Source: Sorangium cellulosum
Lineage (GTDB): Bacteria; Myxococcota_A; Polyangia; Polyangiales; Polyangiaceae
Reading direction: 5' to 3'
Length of the DNA: 64,000 nucleotides
Assembly (NCBI RefSeq): GCF_004135735.1
Contig: NZ_CP012670.1
Span: forward strand, 8,875,501 to 8,939,500
Under the pieces are notes generated by a model, which was not told the origin of the DNA, did not search any database, and saw nothing but the letters and a program-made list of their open reading frames with translations. Made by a program: the position numbers and the translations under genes. Shown in pieces: positions 1-7,575 of this stretch. The first letter of the stretch is position 1. Every line of letters starts with the position of its first letter.

Positions 1-500
1 AACGGCGTCCCCCAGTCGCCGAGGTGGTTCTGGCGGATGACGCGGTGGCCGAGCGCCTCGAGCACGCGCGCGATGGCGTCGCCGATGATCGTGCTGCGCA
101 GGTGGCCGACGTGCATCTCCTTCGCGGCGTTCGGGCCCGAGTAGTCGACGACGACGGTCTCGGGCCGGGCCGCGGGCGCGATCCCGAGCCGGCCGCCCTG
201 CGCCGTGTCCGCGAGCTCGCGCGCGAGGTAGGCGTCGTCGAGCGTGAGGTTCACGAACCCGGGGCCCGCGATCTCCACCTTGCGGCAGAGCCCGGAGACG
301 TCCAGCGCCGCCACGATCGCCGCCGCGACCTCGCGCGGCGGCTTGCCGAGGCGCTTGCCGAGCGCCATGGCGGCGTTCGCCTGGTAGTCGGCGTGGCTGG
401 AGCGGCGCAGGGAGGGGTCGGTGGCGGCGTGCTCGTCGCCGAACGCGGCGACGATCGCCGCCTTCAGGGCGCGGGAGAGGGCGTGGACAGGATCGGCCAT
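1..500 (-). CDS. argS: Arginyl-tRNA synthetase, N-terminal part (runs off the window)
   Basis: Class I aminoacyl-tRNA synthetase that charges tRNA-Arg with arginine in the cytoplasm. The reverse strand reads MADPVHALSRALKAA at the N-terminus, then the Arg-tRNA synthetase N-terminal (Add-1) domain. The family signature VVDYSGPNAAKEMHVGHLRS follows, with the HVGH form of the HIGH nucleotide-binding motif, and then STIIGDAIARVLEALGH and QNHLGDWG. About 166 codons lie inside the window; the catalytic remainder and the anticodon-binding domain are beyond base 1. The ATG at 498-500 is the first good start that opens the domain. Seen: motif and order. Known: these are hallmark ArgS motifs. Essential housekeeping gene, so a good anchor for strand and orientation. 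Confidence 0.95.
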   Translation of the reverse strand, partial: MADPVHALSRALKAAIVAAFGDEHAATDPSLRRSSHADYQANAAMALGKRLGKPPREVAAAIVAALDVSGLCRKVEIAGPGFVNLTLDDAYLARELADTAQGGRLGIAPAARPETVVVDYSGPNAAKEMHVGHLRSTIIGDAIARVLEALGHRVIRQNHLGDWGTP

Positions 501-836
501 GGCGCATCCTTGGCCCGGGAGGGCCGCCAGTTCAATAGGCCAGCGGGCGCCGATGTGGGCGCGGCGGGGCCAGGGGCGGGGCGCAGCATGGAGGCCCGGC
601 GCACGAGAACCCGGCGTCCGGGAGACTCTGCCGGGCAGGCGCTGGGGGCCGGCGGTCGCGTGGAGCGAGCCCCGGGATGAGCGCTGGACCGAGGACGGCG
701 GACGGAAATCCCAGGCCGGAGGGCGCTGTACCCAGGTCGGACGGCGAGCGCCCGGTAAAGCACGCCCCCGGCGAGGAGGGAGCTCATTGAGCCGGGCCGC
801 CCCGGGCATGGCTCGCCCGCCGCCCCGGGCGCCGAT
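501..836. other. Intergenic region upstream of argS
   Basis: No reading frame here has family motifs or a plausible ribosome site. Open frames on both strands are the usual GC-driven shadows. It should contain the argS promoter, but I cannot point to a convincing -35/-10 pair. The DUF4276 remnant ends at its left-facing stop just downstream. Confidence 0.5.
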
Positions 837-1209
837 TCACTTGACGGCGGGGTCGACGGCTCCGCCCTCCGGGGCCGGTGTCATCTCTTGCAGCGCAGCA
901 TGCAAGATCCGGAAGCTCCCCGAGCGATTACGTTTCGGCTCCATGTGCTCGGCGATGGCCCGAGCCGCCTTTTCAGCTCGACGCAATGGTCGTCGTCCAC
1001 ATCGACGATGACGAGAATGCGCCAGCTCGAGGGCAACCAGCTCGCATACCCCTTCAGCCGAGCCGGTAGCCGCATCAGGAGGTCGTCCTTGCACAGATGG
1101 CGATAGATCTCGAACGACACCTTGCGGAGAGTATCCGGGGCAAGAGGATGCGCAGCGCCTCCTCCATCGACGGCTCTTCCACCAGAACTTCGAGGTGCTC
1201 GACCCTCAA
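837..1209 (-). pseudogene. DUF4276-family protein, frameshifted and truncated
   Basis: Partner gene of the adjacent AAA ATPase. A TTG start at 1209-1207 overlaps the ATPase stop (TTGA), so the two were translationally coupled. Frame 1 gives VEHLEVLVEEPSMEEALRIL, the typical DUF4276 opening. Near 1127 the family sequence moves to a second frame (KVSFEIYRHLCKDDLLMRLP, then ILVIVDVDDDHCVELKRRL). Near 965 it moves to a third frame (AIAEHMEPKRNRSGS), which stops at 837. The total of about 120 residues is shorter than the roughly 200 or more I expect for the family, so the C-terminal part is missing too. Seen: three frames each carrying a consecutive family segment. Inferred: a decayed gene, unless two sequencing errors lie within 160 bases. 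Confidence 0.75.
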
Positions 1210-2465
1210 CGGGGGCGCTCCTTGCTCGTCGGAGCCCCCGCGTTGACGAGCGGATCGCCAGCGCCCAGGTGTCCCTCGATCCAGAGGTGGCCCATCGTGG
1301 CTCCCGCCGCCACGAACTCGGGGATCCCCTGGATGTCGGAGGCACGAACCGCCTCGGTGTAGCCCAGCTCGTTACGGTAGAGCACACGGACCTCTTCAGG
1401 CTTCAGGACGTTCAGGAAGAAAGGCGAGTGCGTCGTCACGAGGAGCTGAGAGCGCTCCGTAGCGGCCTTGCACTCCTCGGCGAGCTCCGGGAGAAGGCGC
1501 GGGTGCAAGAAGTTCTCCGGCTCCTCGACGCCGATGAACTGCGGCGCCTCGGGATCGTAAAGGACCGTGAGGTACGCGAGCATCTTGAGCGTACCATCCG
1601 AGACGAAGCGTGACAGCACGGGGCGGTCGAAGGGCGCGTCTTTGATCTGCAGGAGGAGGCGGCCGTCGGGCATGGGCTCTGCGAGGACGCGCTCGAGCCG
1701 CGGTACGCGGCGTCGCAGCGCGTCGAAGATGCGCTCGAGCCGCTCTGGGTGCTGCTCCTTGAGATGCTGAATGACGTTCGGCAAGTTGTCGCCCGTCTTG
1801 CTCAGCCTGTCCTGCGGACCTGCCTCCGGCTGGTTGCGCGTGTCATCGATGGACAGGTAGGAAACGTACCAGTCGGTGATGAACTCTCGCAGCGCCGCGA
1901 CGCGAGGGTGCTCGGCAAACTGCCCCAGGATGTTCACGGCGATGAGGTCGGGAGAGCGCAGGGGGGACTCGATCCGCCTGTCACTTTCGTCGGGCTCCTC
2001 TCCGCTCACGGCAGATCCTTGGCCCCTGCGATAGTCCAGGAATCGAAACGGGCGACCGACCTGCTTGCCGCGACGCCACGACAGCCACTCCTCGGCGACG
2101 AACACCTTGCCGCCCTCTTCGTCCACCGCGAGGTGGTACGTGATGAGCGGCGCGTCGAGGCGCTCGCGGTACTTGAGCTCGATGGTGATCGCGCCGGCCT
2201 GGCCGCGTGTCTTCAGCTCTCTTGCGCGCCCCCTGCGATCCCAGGCGTGACGGAGCCCGAACTGGAAGCACTCGGACAGGAAGTTGAAGACATCGAAGAC
2301 CGTGGACTTACCGCTGCCGTTGGCGCCGAGCAGCACGGTGAGGGGTGTGATCTTTTCCAGCGCAATGGATTTCAGCGCTCGGTAGTTCTCTACACGCAAC
2401 GCTTCGAGCCGCGCGGGCGTATGCTTCCCCTGTCTCGTCCGCCGTGTGATCTTCCTGGTGGCCAT
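1206..2465 (-). CDS. AAA family ATPase (AAA_21/OLD-like ABC-type ATPase)
   Basis: Predicted cytoplasmic ATPase of 419 residues related to the SMC/OLD-type ATPases that pair with small DUF4276 or TOPRIM-like partners. The domain opens with LRVENYRALKSIALEKI and Walker A GANGSGKST at about residues 47-55. The signature/Walker B region IGVEEPENFLHPRLLPELAE and the H-loop LLVTTHSPFFLNVL follow near the C-terminus. I chose the ATG at 2463-2465 because GAGGAAGGG lies just upstream; an upstream ATG at 2501 is in frame but has no such site. It overlaps the DUF4276 remnant by four bases. Known: such ATPase plus small-partner pairs are frequent in defence islands. Inferred: with the partner broken, the system here is probably inactive. 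Exact activity is unknown. Confidence 0.85.
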   Translation of the reverse strand: MATRKITRRTRQGKHTPARLEALRVENYRALKSIALEKITPLTVLLGANGSGKSTVFDVFNFLSECFQFGLRHAWDRRGRARELKTRGQAGAITIELKYRERLDAPLITYHLAVDEEGGKVFVAEEWLSWRRGKQVGRPFRFLDYRRGQGSAVSGEEPDESDRRIESPLRSPDLIAVNILGQFAEHPRVAALREFITDWYVSYLSIDDTRNQPEAGPQDRLSKTGDNLPNVIQHLKEQHPERLERIFDALRRRVPRLERVLAEPMPDGRLLLQIKDAPFDRPVLSRFVSDGTLKMLAYLTVLYDPEAPQFIGVEEPENFLHPRLLPELAEECKAATERSQLLVTTHSPFFLNVLKPEEVRVLYRNELGYTEAVRASDIQGIPEFVAAGATMGHLWIEGHLGAGDPLVNAGAPTSKERPR

Positions 2466-2687
2466 CCGCCCTTCCTCCTCGCATGTGCACAGGGGCGCCA
2501 TGGAAGGCGTGCTCCCCCTCCTGCGGCCAGCAGGTGCGACGGTGAGCCCACCGTAACCGCTGCGCGGTTCTGGTACAAACGAGCGCGTGTTCCGTCAAGG
2601 TGCGCGCCCGGACGGGCGCTCGCCAGGTGACCTGCGCGCCGGTCCCCTTTGACAAGAAGCGGGCAAAGCCGGAGAGTTCTCGGCGCC

Positions 2688-5021
2688 GTGAGCACGCCGC
2701 CGCCCCCTGCCCCCGCCCCTCCGACGCCCGCCGCGGGCGACGCGGCCGCAGCAGACGCGGCGGCCGCGCTGGTCGACACGGTCATCTCGGATCGGTACCG
2801 GATCGTCGAGCTGGTCGCGACCGGCGGCATGGGCGCGGTCTACAAGGCCGAGCACCTGCTCCTCCGCAAGTGGCTGGCCGTGAAGATCCTGCTGCCCGCG
2901 GCCAAGGGCTCGCCGGAGCTCACCGCGCGGTTCGAGCGCGAGGCGATCGCGGGCGCGCACATCCAGCACCCGAACATCGCATCGGCGACCGACTTCGGGA
3001 CCCTCCCCGACGGCTCCAGGTTCCTCGTGCTCGAGTACGTCCGCGGCACGACGCTCGACCGCATCATCAAGAAGGGCCCGGTGCCCGCCGCGCGCGCCGC
3101 GGAGATCGCGCGGCAGATCGCGGCGGCGCTCGCCGCGGCGCACGAGCGCGGCGTCATCCACCGCGATCTCAAGCCGCGCAACATCATGATCGAGCAGGGC
3201 ACCGACGCCGTGAAGCTCATCGATTTCGGCTTCGCGAAGGTGCCCCTGGAGCGCCTCTCCACGACGACGGACGCGCCCTTCGGCGAGGCGCGGGCGGAGC
3301 CCGTCCGGATCACGCTGAGCGGCATCGTCTTCGGCACGCTCGCGTACATGGCGCCGGAGGCGGCGCAGGGCATGGAGAGCGTCGACGAGCGCTCGGATCT
3401 CTACGCGCTCGGGATCATCCTGTACGAGATGCTCGCCGGGAAGCGCCCGTTCGAGGCGATCGTGCCGGTCGAGCTGTTCCACGAGCAGTGCACCGCGGCG
3501 CCGCCGCCGCTCCGGCTGCGCGCGCCGGGCGTCCTCGTGTCGCGCGAGCTCGAGGCCGTGGTGATGCGCCTGCTGCGCAAGGAGCCGGAGGCGCGCTACC
3601 CGAGCGCGCGCGCGCTGCTCGCCGCGCTCGACGCGGCGATGCCCACGGCCGAGGCGCTCGGCCTGCTCCCCTGGAAGGACCCGCTCGGGGGCCTCGGGAG
3701 CGCGCTGCCGTTCGGGAGCGCGCTGCCGCCGCGCCACGACCCGGCGCGCGCGCCGGAGCCCCCGGAGGCGCCCGCGTGGCCGGCGCCCGCGCGGCCGGCG
3801 CCCGCGGATCGGCCGGGCGCGGCCGAGGTGGCCGGGCCCGCGGCGGTCGGCCCGGCGGCCGCGGGCGGGGAGCCGGCCGGCGAGATGCGCGGCCCGGGCG
3901 CGCGCGGCGTACCTGGACAGGGCGGCGAGGCGCGCGGCCCGGGCGCGCGCAGGGCGCCCAGGCCGCGGCGGCGCCTCGCGGGCTGGCTGCTCGGCGCGGC
4001 CGCGGTGGCCGCGGGGGGCGCGCTCGCCGCGCAGCTCCTCGGCCGCCTGCCCGCGGGCGCGCCGGGTCCAGCGGCCACCGGCCCGGAGCTCCGCGGGGCG
4101 GCCGCCGCGATGCAAGCGTCGCCGCGGGACGGCGCGCGCGCGCCGGGCGACCCCGCGATGCCCGCGCAGGCCACCCCCGCGGCCGCCCCCGGGTTGCGCG
4201 CCCCGACCCCCGAGCCGCTCGCCTCCGCGGCCGCCCCCGGGGCGAGCGCCCCAGCCCCCGAGCCGCTCGCCTCCGCGGCCGCCCCCGGGGCGAGCGCCAC
4301 GGCCCCCGAGCTGGTCGCCTCCGCGGCCGCCCCCGGGGCGAGCGCCCCGACCCCCGAGCCGCTCGCCTCCGCGGCCGCCCCCGGGGCGAGCGCCACGGCC
4401 CCCGAGCTGGTCGCCTCCGCGGCGGCGCCGGCGTCGAGCGAGGCGCCCGTGGCGCCGGGGCCGGGCGCGGGCGCGGGGCTCCCGGCCGAGCGCGGGCGCC
4501 TCGTGGAGGCGGTAAACGCGAAGCGGTGGAAGCAGGCGGAGGACGCGCTGCTCGTGCTGATCGAGCAGGACCACGCCGCCTTCAAGGAGCGCGACGTGAT
4601 GATGGCGGCGGCCGCCGCCGCGGTGAAGACCGCGTACCGGGCCGACGACCGCGCGGATGCGATCTTCGACGCCCTGGAGAACCGCCTCGGCCCCGACGGC
4701 CTCGACGTGGCCTACGAGATGGTGAGCGGCTACGGCGGCACGCGGGGCGGAAAGCGCGCGGCGGCGCTGCTCCGCCGCCCCGAGGTGCTGAAGCGCGCGA
4801 GCGCCCCGCTGCGCATCGCCGTGGAGCTGCGCGAGGCCCCGTGCCGGCGCAAGGACGCGCTCTTCGAGCGGGCGGCGCTCGAAGGCGACGCGCGCGCGCT
4901 CGTGTTCCTGGACATGCTCCGCTCGTCGCAATGCCAGCCGCGCATCGGGCAATGCTGCTTCCACCGCCACGCGGGGATCGACCGCGCCGTGCGCGTGCTG
5001 CGCGATCGGCTGCGCAACTGA
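2688..5021 (+). CDS. Membrane-anchored serine/threonine protein kinase with long low-complexity tail
   Basis: Hanks-type Ser/Thr kinase, 777 residues. The kinase domain spans about residues 37-320: glycine loop VATGGMGAVYKAE, catalytic Lys 66 (LAVKILL), HRDLKPRN with catalytic Asp 160, DFG 179-181 and YMAPEAAQG. An Ala/Pro/Gly-rich linker follows, then a single predicted membrane helix at about 429-452 (AGWLLGAAAVAAGGALAAQL). After it come five copies of a 16-residue Ala/Pro repeat. A globular C-terminal domain (about 600-777) begins VEAVNAKRWKQAEDALLVLI and contains several Cys; it may be a sensor outside the membrane, but I do not recognise it. The GTG at 2688 has GGAGAG upstream; an in-frame TTG at 2649 is the alternative. 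Divergent from the AAA ATPase. Partners and substrates are unknown. Confidence 0.9.
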   Translation: MSTPPPPAPAPPTPAAGDAAAADAAAALVDTVISDRYRIVELVATGGMGAVYKAEHLLLRKWLAVKILLPAAKGSPELTARFEREAIAGAHIQHPNIASATDFGTLPDGSRFLVLEYVRGTTLDRIIKKGPVPAARAAEIARQIAAALAAAHERGVIHRDLKPRNIMIEQGTDAVKLIDFGFAKVPLERLSTTTDAPFGEARAEPVRITLSGIVFGTLAYMAPEAAQGMESVDERSDLYALGIILYEMLAGKRPFEAIVPVELFHEQCTAAPPPLRLRAPGVLVSRELEAVVMRLLRKEPEARYPSARALLAALDAAMPTAEALGLLPWKDPLGGLGSALPFGSALPPRHDPARAPEPPEAPAWPAPARPAPADRPGAAEVAGPAAVGPAAAGGEPAGEMRGPGARGVPGQGGEARGPGARRAPRPRRRLAGWLLGAAAVAAGGALAAQLLGRLPAGAPGPAATGPELRGAAAAMQASPRDGARAPGDPAMPAQATPAAAPGLRAPTPEPLASAAAPGASAPAPEPLASAAAPGASATAPELVASAAAPGASAPTPEPLASAAAPGASATAPELVASAAAPASSEAPVAPGPGAGAGLPAERGRLVEAVNAKRWKQAEDALLVLIEQDHAAFKERDVMMAAAAAAVKTAYRADDRADAIFDALENRLGPDGLDVAYEMVSGYGGTRGGKRAAALLRRPEVLKRASAPLRIAVELREAPCRRKDALFERAALEGDARALVFLDMLRSSQCQPRIGQCCFHRHAGIDRAVRVLRDRLRN
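4200..4439 (+). repeat. Five tandem 48-bp units within the kinase gene
   Basis: Five in-frame 16-codon units encode alternating APTPEPLASAAAPGAS and ATAPELVASAAAPGAS types. They form a flexible Ala/Pro spacer between the membrane helix and the C-terminal domain. The two unit types alternate, which suggests duplication of a larger block. Because the unit length is a multiple of three, copy number can change without breaking the frame. Confidence 0.85.
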
Positions 5022-5198
5022 TCCGCTCGCCGCCGCGCGGCGCGGGCCGCGGCCGCGCGGGCCCGGGCGCCTGGCGGGACACGCCCCCGCGGAGGTCGAG
5101 ATGGGCTAGGCTCGCGCCGCCGTCCGCTGCGCCCGGAGGCCGGCGAGCATCGAGGGCTGGAACGGGTCCAGAGGACGCCAAGGAACGAAGGAAAAGGA

Positions 5199-5516
5199 AT
5201 GAGCGACAAGACCAATGAGGATCTCTACAGGGCATATCTCCTGGCTTACGCGTGCAGCGGCGACGCCTCCAAGGTCGCCGTGCTCCAGGATGCGCGCCCG
5301 CTGACCTCGGCGGTCGCCGCTGCGCTCGCGCTCGCGGAGCGCGACCGGCAGGCGGGCGAGCCACCGGACACGTGGGATTCGCTGACCGAGCGGCTTCAGG
5401 CGATGTTCGACACCTTCGACCCGAACGGGTACGACCTGGCGACCGGGGAGGAAGAGGACGAAGACCTCCTCGACGACGAAGAGGACGAGGACGGAGACGA
5501 GCCGATCGCCTCCTGA
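5199..5516 (+). CDS. Small acidic hypothetical protein
   Basis: A 105-residue cytoplasmic protein beginning MSDKTNEDLYRAYLLAYACS and preceded by AAGGAAAAGGA at a good distance. The first 80 residues look helical (Leu/Ala-rich). The C-terminus is a run of Asp and Glu (EEEDEDLLDDEEDEDGD). I do not recognise a family. It lies 177 bases after the kinase on the same strand and could be co-transcribed. Real by start site, codon composition and its difference from the shadow frames; function unknown. Confidence 0.65.
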   Translation: MSDKTNEDLYRAYLLAYACSGDASKVAVLQDARPLTSAVAAALALAERDRQAGEPPDTWDSLTERLQAMFDTFDPNGYDLATGEEEDEDLLDDEEDEDGDEPIAS

Positions 5517-5647
5517 GCCGCCCGAGGGGGGTGGCCGCGGCCGCGCGTGGGGCAGGGCGCCCTCGGGGGGCCCCGCCCGCGCGGCGCCCGCGCGGCGCTC
5601 CGGGGCCGGTGGGTGTGGGACGGAGCGCAGGAGAGTTTTTTATTCTT

Positions 5648-5688
5648 CCCTCTGCGCCCTCTGCGCCCTCTGCGCCCCTGTGGTTCAC
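5648..5688. repeat. Half-copy of the 'ctctgcgccc' dispersed element
   Basis: Three consecutive copies of a 10-base ctctgcgccc-type unit lie beside a ggttca end, just after a T-run (ttttttatt). On the other strand the end reads tgaaccacag followed by gggcgcagag repeats. This matches one arm of the inverted element at 25957-26049. It sits in the 255-base gap between the small acidic gene and the convergent beta-glucosidase gene, where I see no other feature. Confidence 0.6.
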
Positions 5689-5771
5689 ATCCTTCCCCTC
5701 ACGGAACCAGGGACGATCTCGGGCGACGCGGCACCAGGCGCTGCCGGACGCGCGTCGCGCGCGGCGGGCCC

Positions 5772-7151
5772 TCAGGGGCCGAGGGTCGCGCCGTTCGAGG
5801 CGATGAGCTCGCGGTACCAGCGCGCCGAGTCCTTGGGCACGCGCCTGCCCGTCGGATAATCGACGAAGACGAGGCCGAAGCGGTGCTTGTACCCGTGGGC
5901 CCACTCGAAGTTGTCCAGGATCGACCAGTGGAAGTAGCCGTTCACGACGGCGCCCTCGGCCATCGCCCGGCGGAGCTCGCGCAGGTGGCGCGCCGTGAAA
6001 TCGATGCGCTGCGGGTCGTGCACCTCCCCGTCGAGCGAGATCCAGTCGCGGCACGAGAGCCCGTTCTCGGTGATCACGATGGGCCGCCCGTACCGCTCGT
6101 AGAAGAACCGGGGACCCCAGTAGAGGCACTCGGGCGTGACCGGCCACTCGAAGGCGGTGATCGGGTGCCCCACCGGGTGCGGCACGACCTCGGGCGCGCC
6201 GCCCGCCCCGGCGCGCACCGGGACCCCCCAGTAGACGTTCACGCCGCAGAAGTCGACCGGCTGCGCGATGATCTCCAGGTCGCCGCCCCGGATCTCGGGC
6301 AGCTCGCCCGCGAACAGGCGGAGCCCGTCCTCGGGATACCTGCCGAAGAACACGGGATCCATCCACCACGTGTTGGTCCAGGTGGTGCGAGCGGCCACCG
6401 ACCACGTGGCCGCCCGCGCGGCCTCGATGTCCTCCGGGGAGGAGCTCGCGGGGATCTTCACCTGCGCGACCGGCGCGTAATAGACATTGCAGCGCCCCGG
6501 GCTCGCCGCGCGGATCGCCTGCACCGATTTTCCATGCGCGAGCAGGACATGATGGCAGATGCGCAGGATCTCGGCGAAGCGCAGCCGGTCGCCGGGCGCG
6601 TGGCGGCCCTCGTAGTGGCCCGCGCCGACGAACACCTGCGGCTCGTTGAGCGTCATCCAGTCCTTGACCCGGTCGCCGAGCTTCCGGACGACGACGCTCG
6701 TGTACTCGGCGAACCAGTCCGCGCTGTCGCGGTTCAGCCACCCGCCCCGGTGATAGAGCGAGAGCGGGAAGTCCCAGTGGAACAGCGTCACGTGGGGCGC
6801 GATGCCCGCCTCGAGCAGCGCGTCCACCAGCCGATCGTAGAACGCGAGCCCGCGCTCGTTGACGGCGCCGGTGCCCTCCGGCAGCACGCGCGGCCACGAG
6901 ATGCTGAGTCGGTACGCGCGGAGGCCGATGTCGCGCATGATGCCGACGTCCTCCCGGTATCGATGGTAGTGGTCACACGCGACGTCGCCCGTCTGGCCGT
7001 TCCACACCGCGTCCGGCTTCTTGCAGAACATGTCCCACACGGACAGGCCCTTGCCGTCCTCGTACGCGGCGCCCTCGATCTGGTACGACGCCGCGGCGGC
7101 GCCCCACAGAAAGCCCTCCGGAAAACCGGTCCCGCTCTGGTCTCGCATCAT
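5772..7151 (-). CDS. GH1 family beta-glucosidase
   Basis: Glycoside hydrolase family 1 retaining enzyme (beta-glucosidase/beta-galactosidase type), 459 residues, which is the usual length. It starts FPEGFLWGAAAASYQIEGA and carries the acid/base Glu 170 in TLNEP and the nucleophile Glu 362 in ITENG. The family WSILDNFEWAHGY motif is near the C-terminus. There is no signal peptide, so it should act on imported oligosaccharides in the cytoplasm. Two adjacent ATGs (7151 and 7148) open the domain; the open frame extends further upstream but without a recognisable start site. It faces the small acidic gene and is followed upstream by the metal-binding protein gene. No sugar regulator or transporter is adjacent, so the substrate is not indicated by context. 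Confidence 0.95.
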   Translation of the reverse strand: MMRDQSGTGFPEGFLWGAAAASYQIEGAAYEDGKGLSVWDMFCKKPDAVWNGQTGDVACDHYHRYREDVGIMRDIGLRAYRLSISWPRVLPEGTGAVNERGLAFYDRLVDALLEAGIAPHVTLFHWDFPLSLYHRGGWLNRDSADWFAEYTSVVVRKLGDRVKDWMTLNEPQVFVGAGHYEGRHAPGDRLRFAEILRICHHVLLAHGKSVQAIRAASPGRCNVYYAPVAQVKIPASSSPEDIEAARAATWSVAARTTWTNTWWMDPVFFGRYPEDGLRLFAGELPEIRGGDLEIIAQPVDFCGVNVYWGVPVRAGAGGAPEVVPHPVGHPITAFEWPVTPECLYWGPRFFYERYGRPIVITENGLSCRDWISLDGEVHDPQRIDFTARHLRELRRAMAEGAVVNGYFHWSILDNFEWAHGYKHRFGLVFVDYPTGRRVPKDSARWYRELIASNGATLGP

Positions 7152-7209
7152 GGTGGCCGCCACCCTATCAAACGCGGCCGCGCGCCGCACCGTGGCGTGA
7201 GAGCGCCGC

Positions 7210-7413
7210 TCAGTCGACGCGGCGCGCCTCGTACCCGGCCTCGCGCACGGCCTCGACGAGCGACTCGGCCGTCGCGCTCCCCTCGACCACGGCCTCGCCG
7301 CGCTCGAGGCTCACCTCGCCCACCCGCGTGACGCCGGCGACCTTCGCGAGCGCCCTGGAGACCGCCTGGACGCAGTGGCCGCAGGTCATGCCCTCGATGA
7401 CGAGTCTCTGCAT
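7210..7413 (-). CDS. Heavy-metal-associated (HMA) domain protein, CopZ-like copper chaperone
   Basis: A 67-residue single HMA domain that begins MQRLVIEGMTCGHCVQAVSR. The CxxC metal-binding pair is in GMTCGHC at about residues 9-14. The expected beta-alpha-beta-beta-alpha-beta pattern follows (GVTRVGEVSLERGEAVVEG, then AVREAGYEARRV). Such proteins bind Cu(I) and deliver it to P-type ATPases. No copper ATPase is adjacent. Start at the ATG 7411-7413, preceded by GGGGCAG; the longer open frame upstream has no domain content. Confidence 0.9.
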   Translation of the reverse strand: MQRLVIEGMTCGHCVQAVSRALAKVAGVTRVGEVSLERGEAVVEGSATAESLVEAVREAGYEARRVD

Positions 7414-7575
7414 CTGCCCCCTATGGCCGGTCGAGGCGGCAGCGTCAACGCCGCCGCCGGCCCCGCCCCCTCCGGATGGGCGCGGATCCTGGCCGGACCG
7501 GGCGCGGCGCTGCCAGCCCTGACGACGGTTTCCGTCACGTTTCCTCCGCGGGCAGGGCGCGGCGGAGGCTGACAA

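Noticed and set aside
2595..4970. Left-facing open frame of about 790 codons opposite the first kinase gene
   Set aside because: Low-complexity Arg/Gly-rich antisense of a kinase with clear catalytic motifs.
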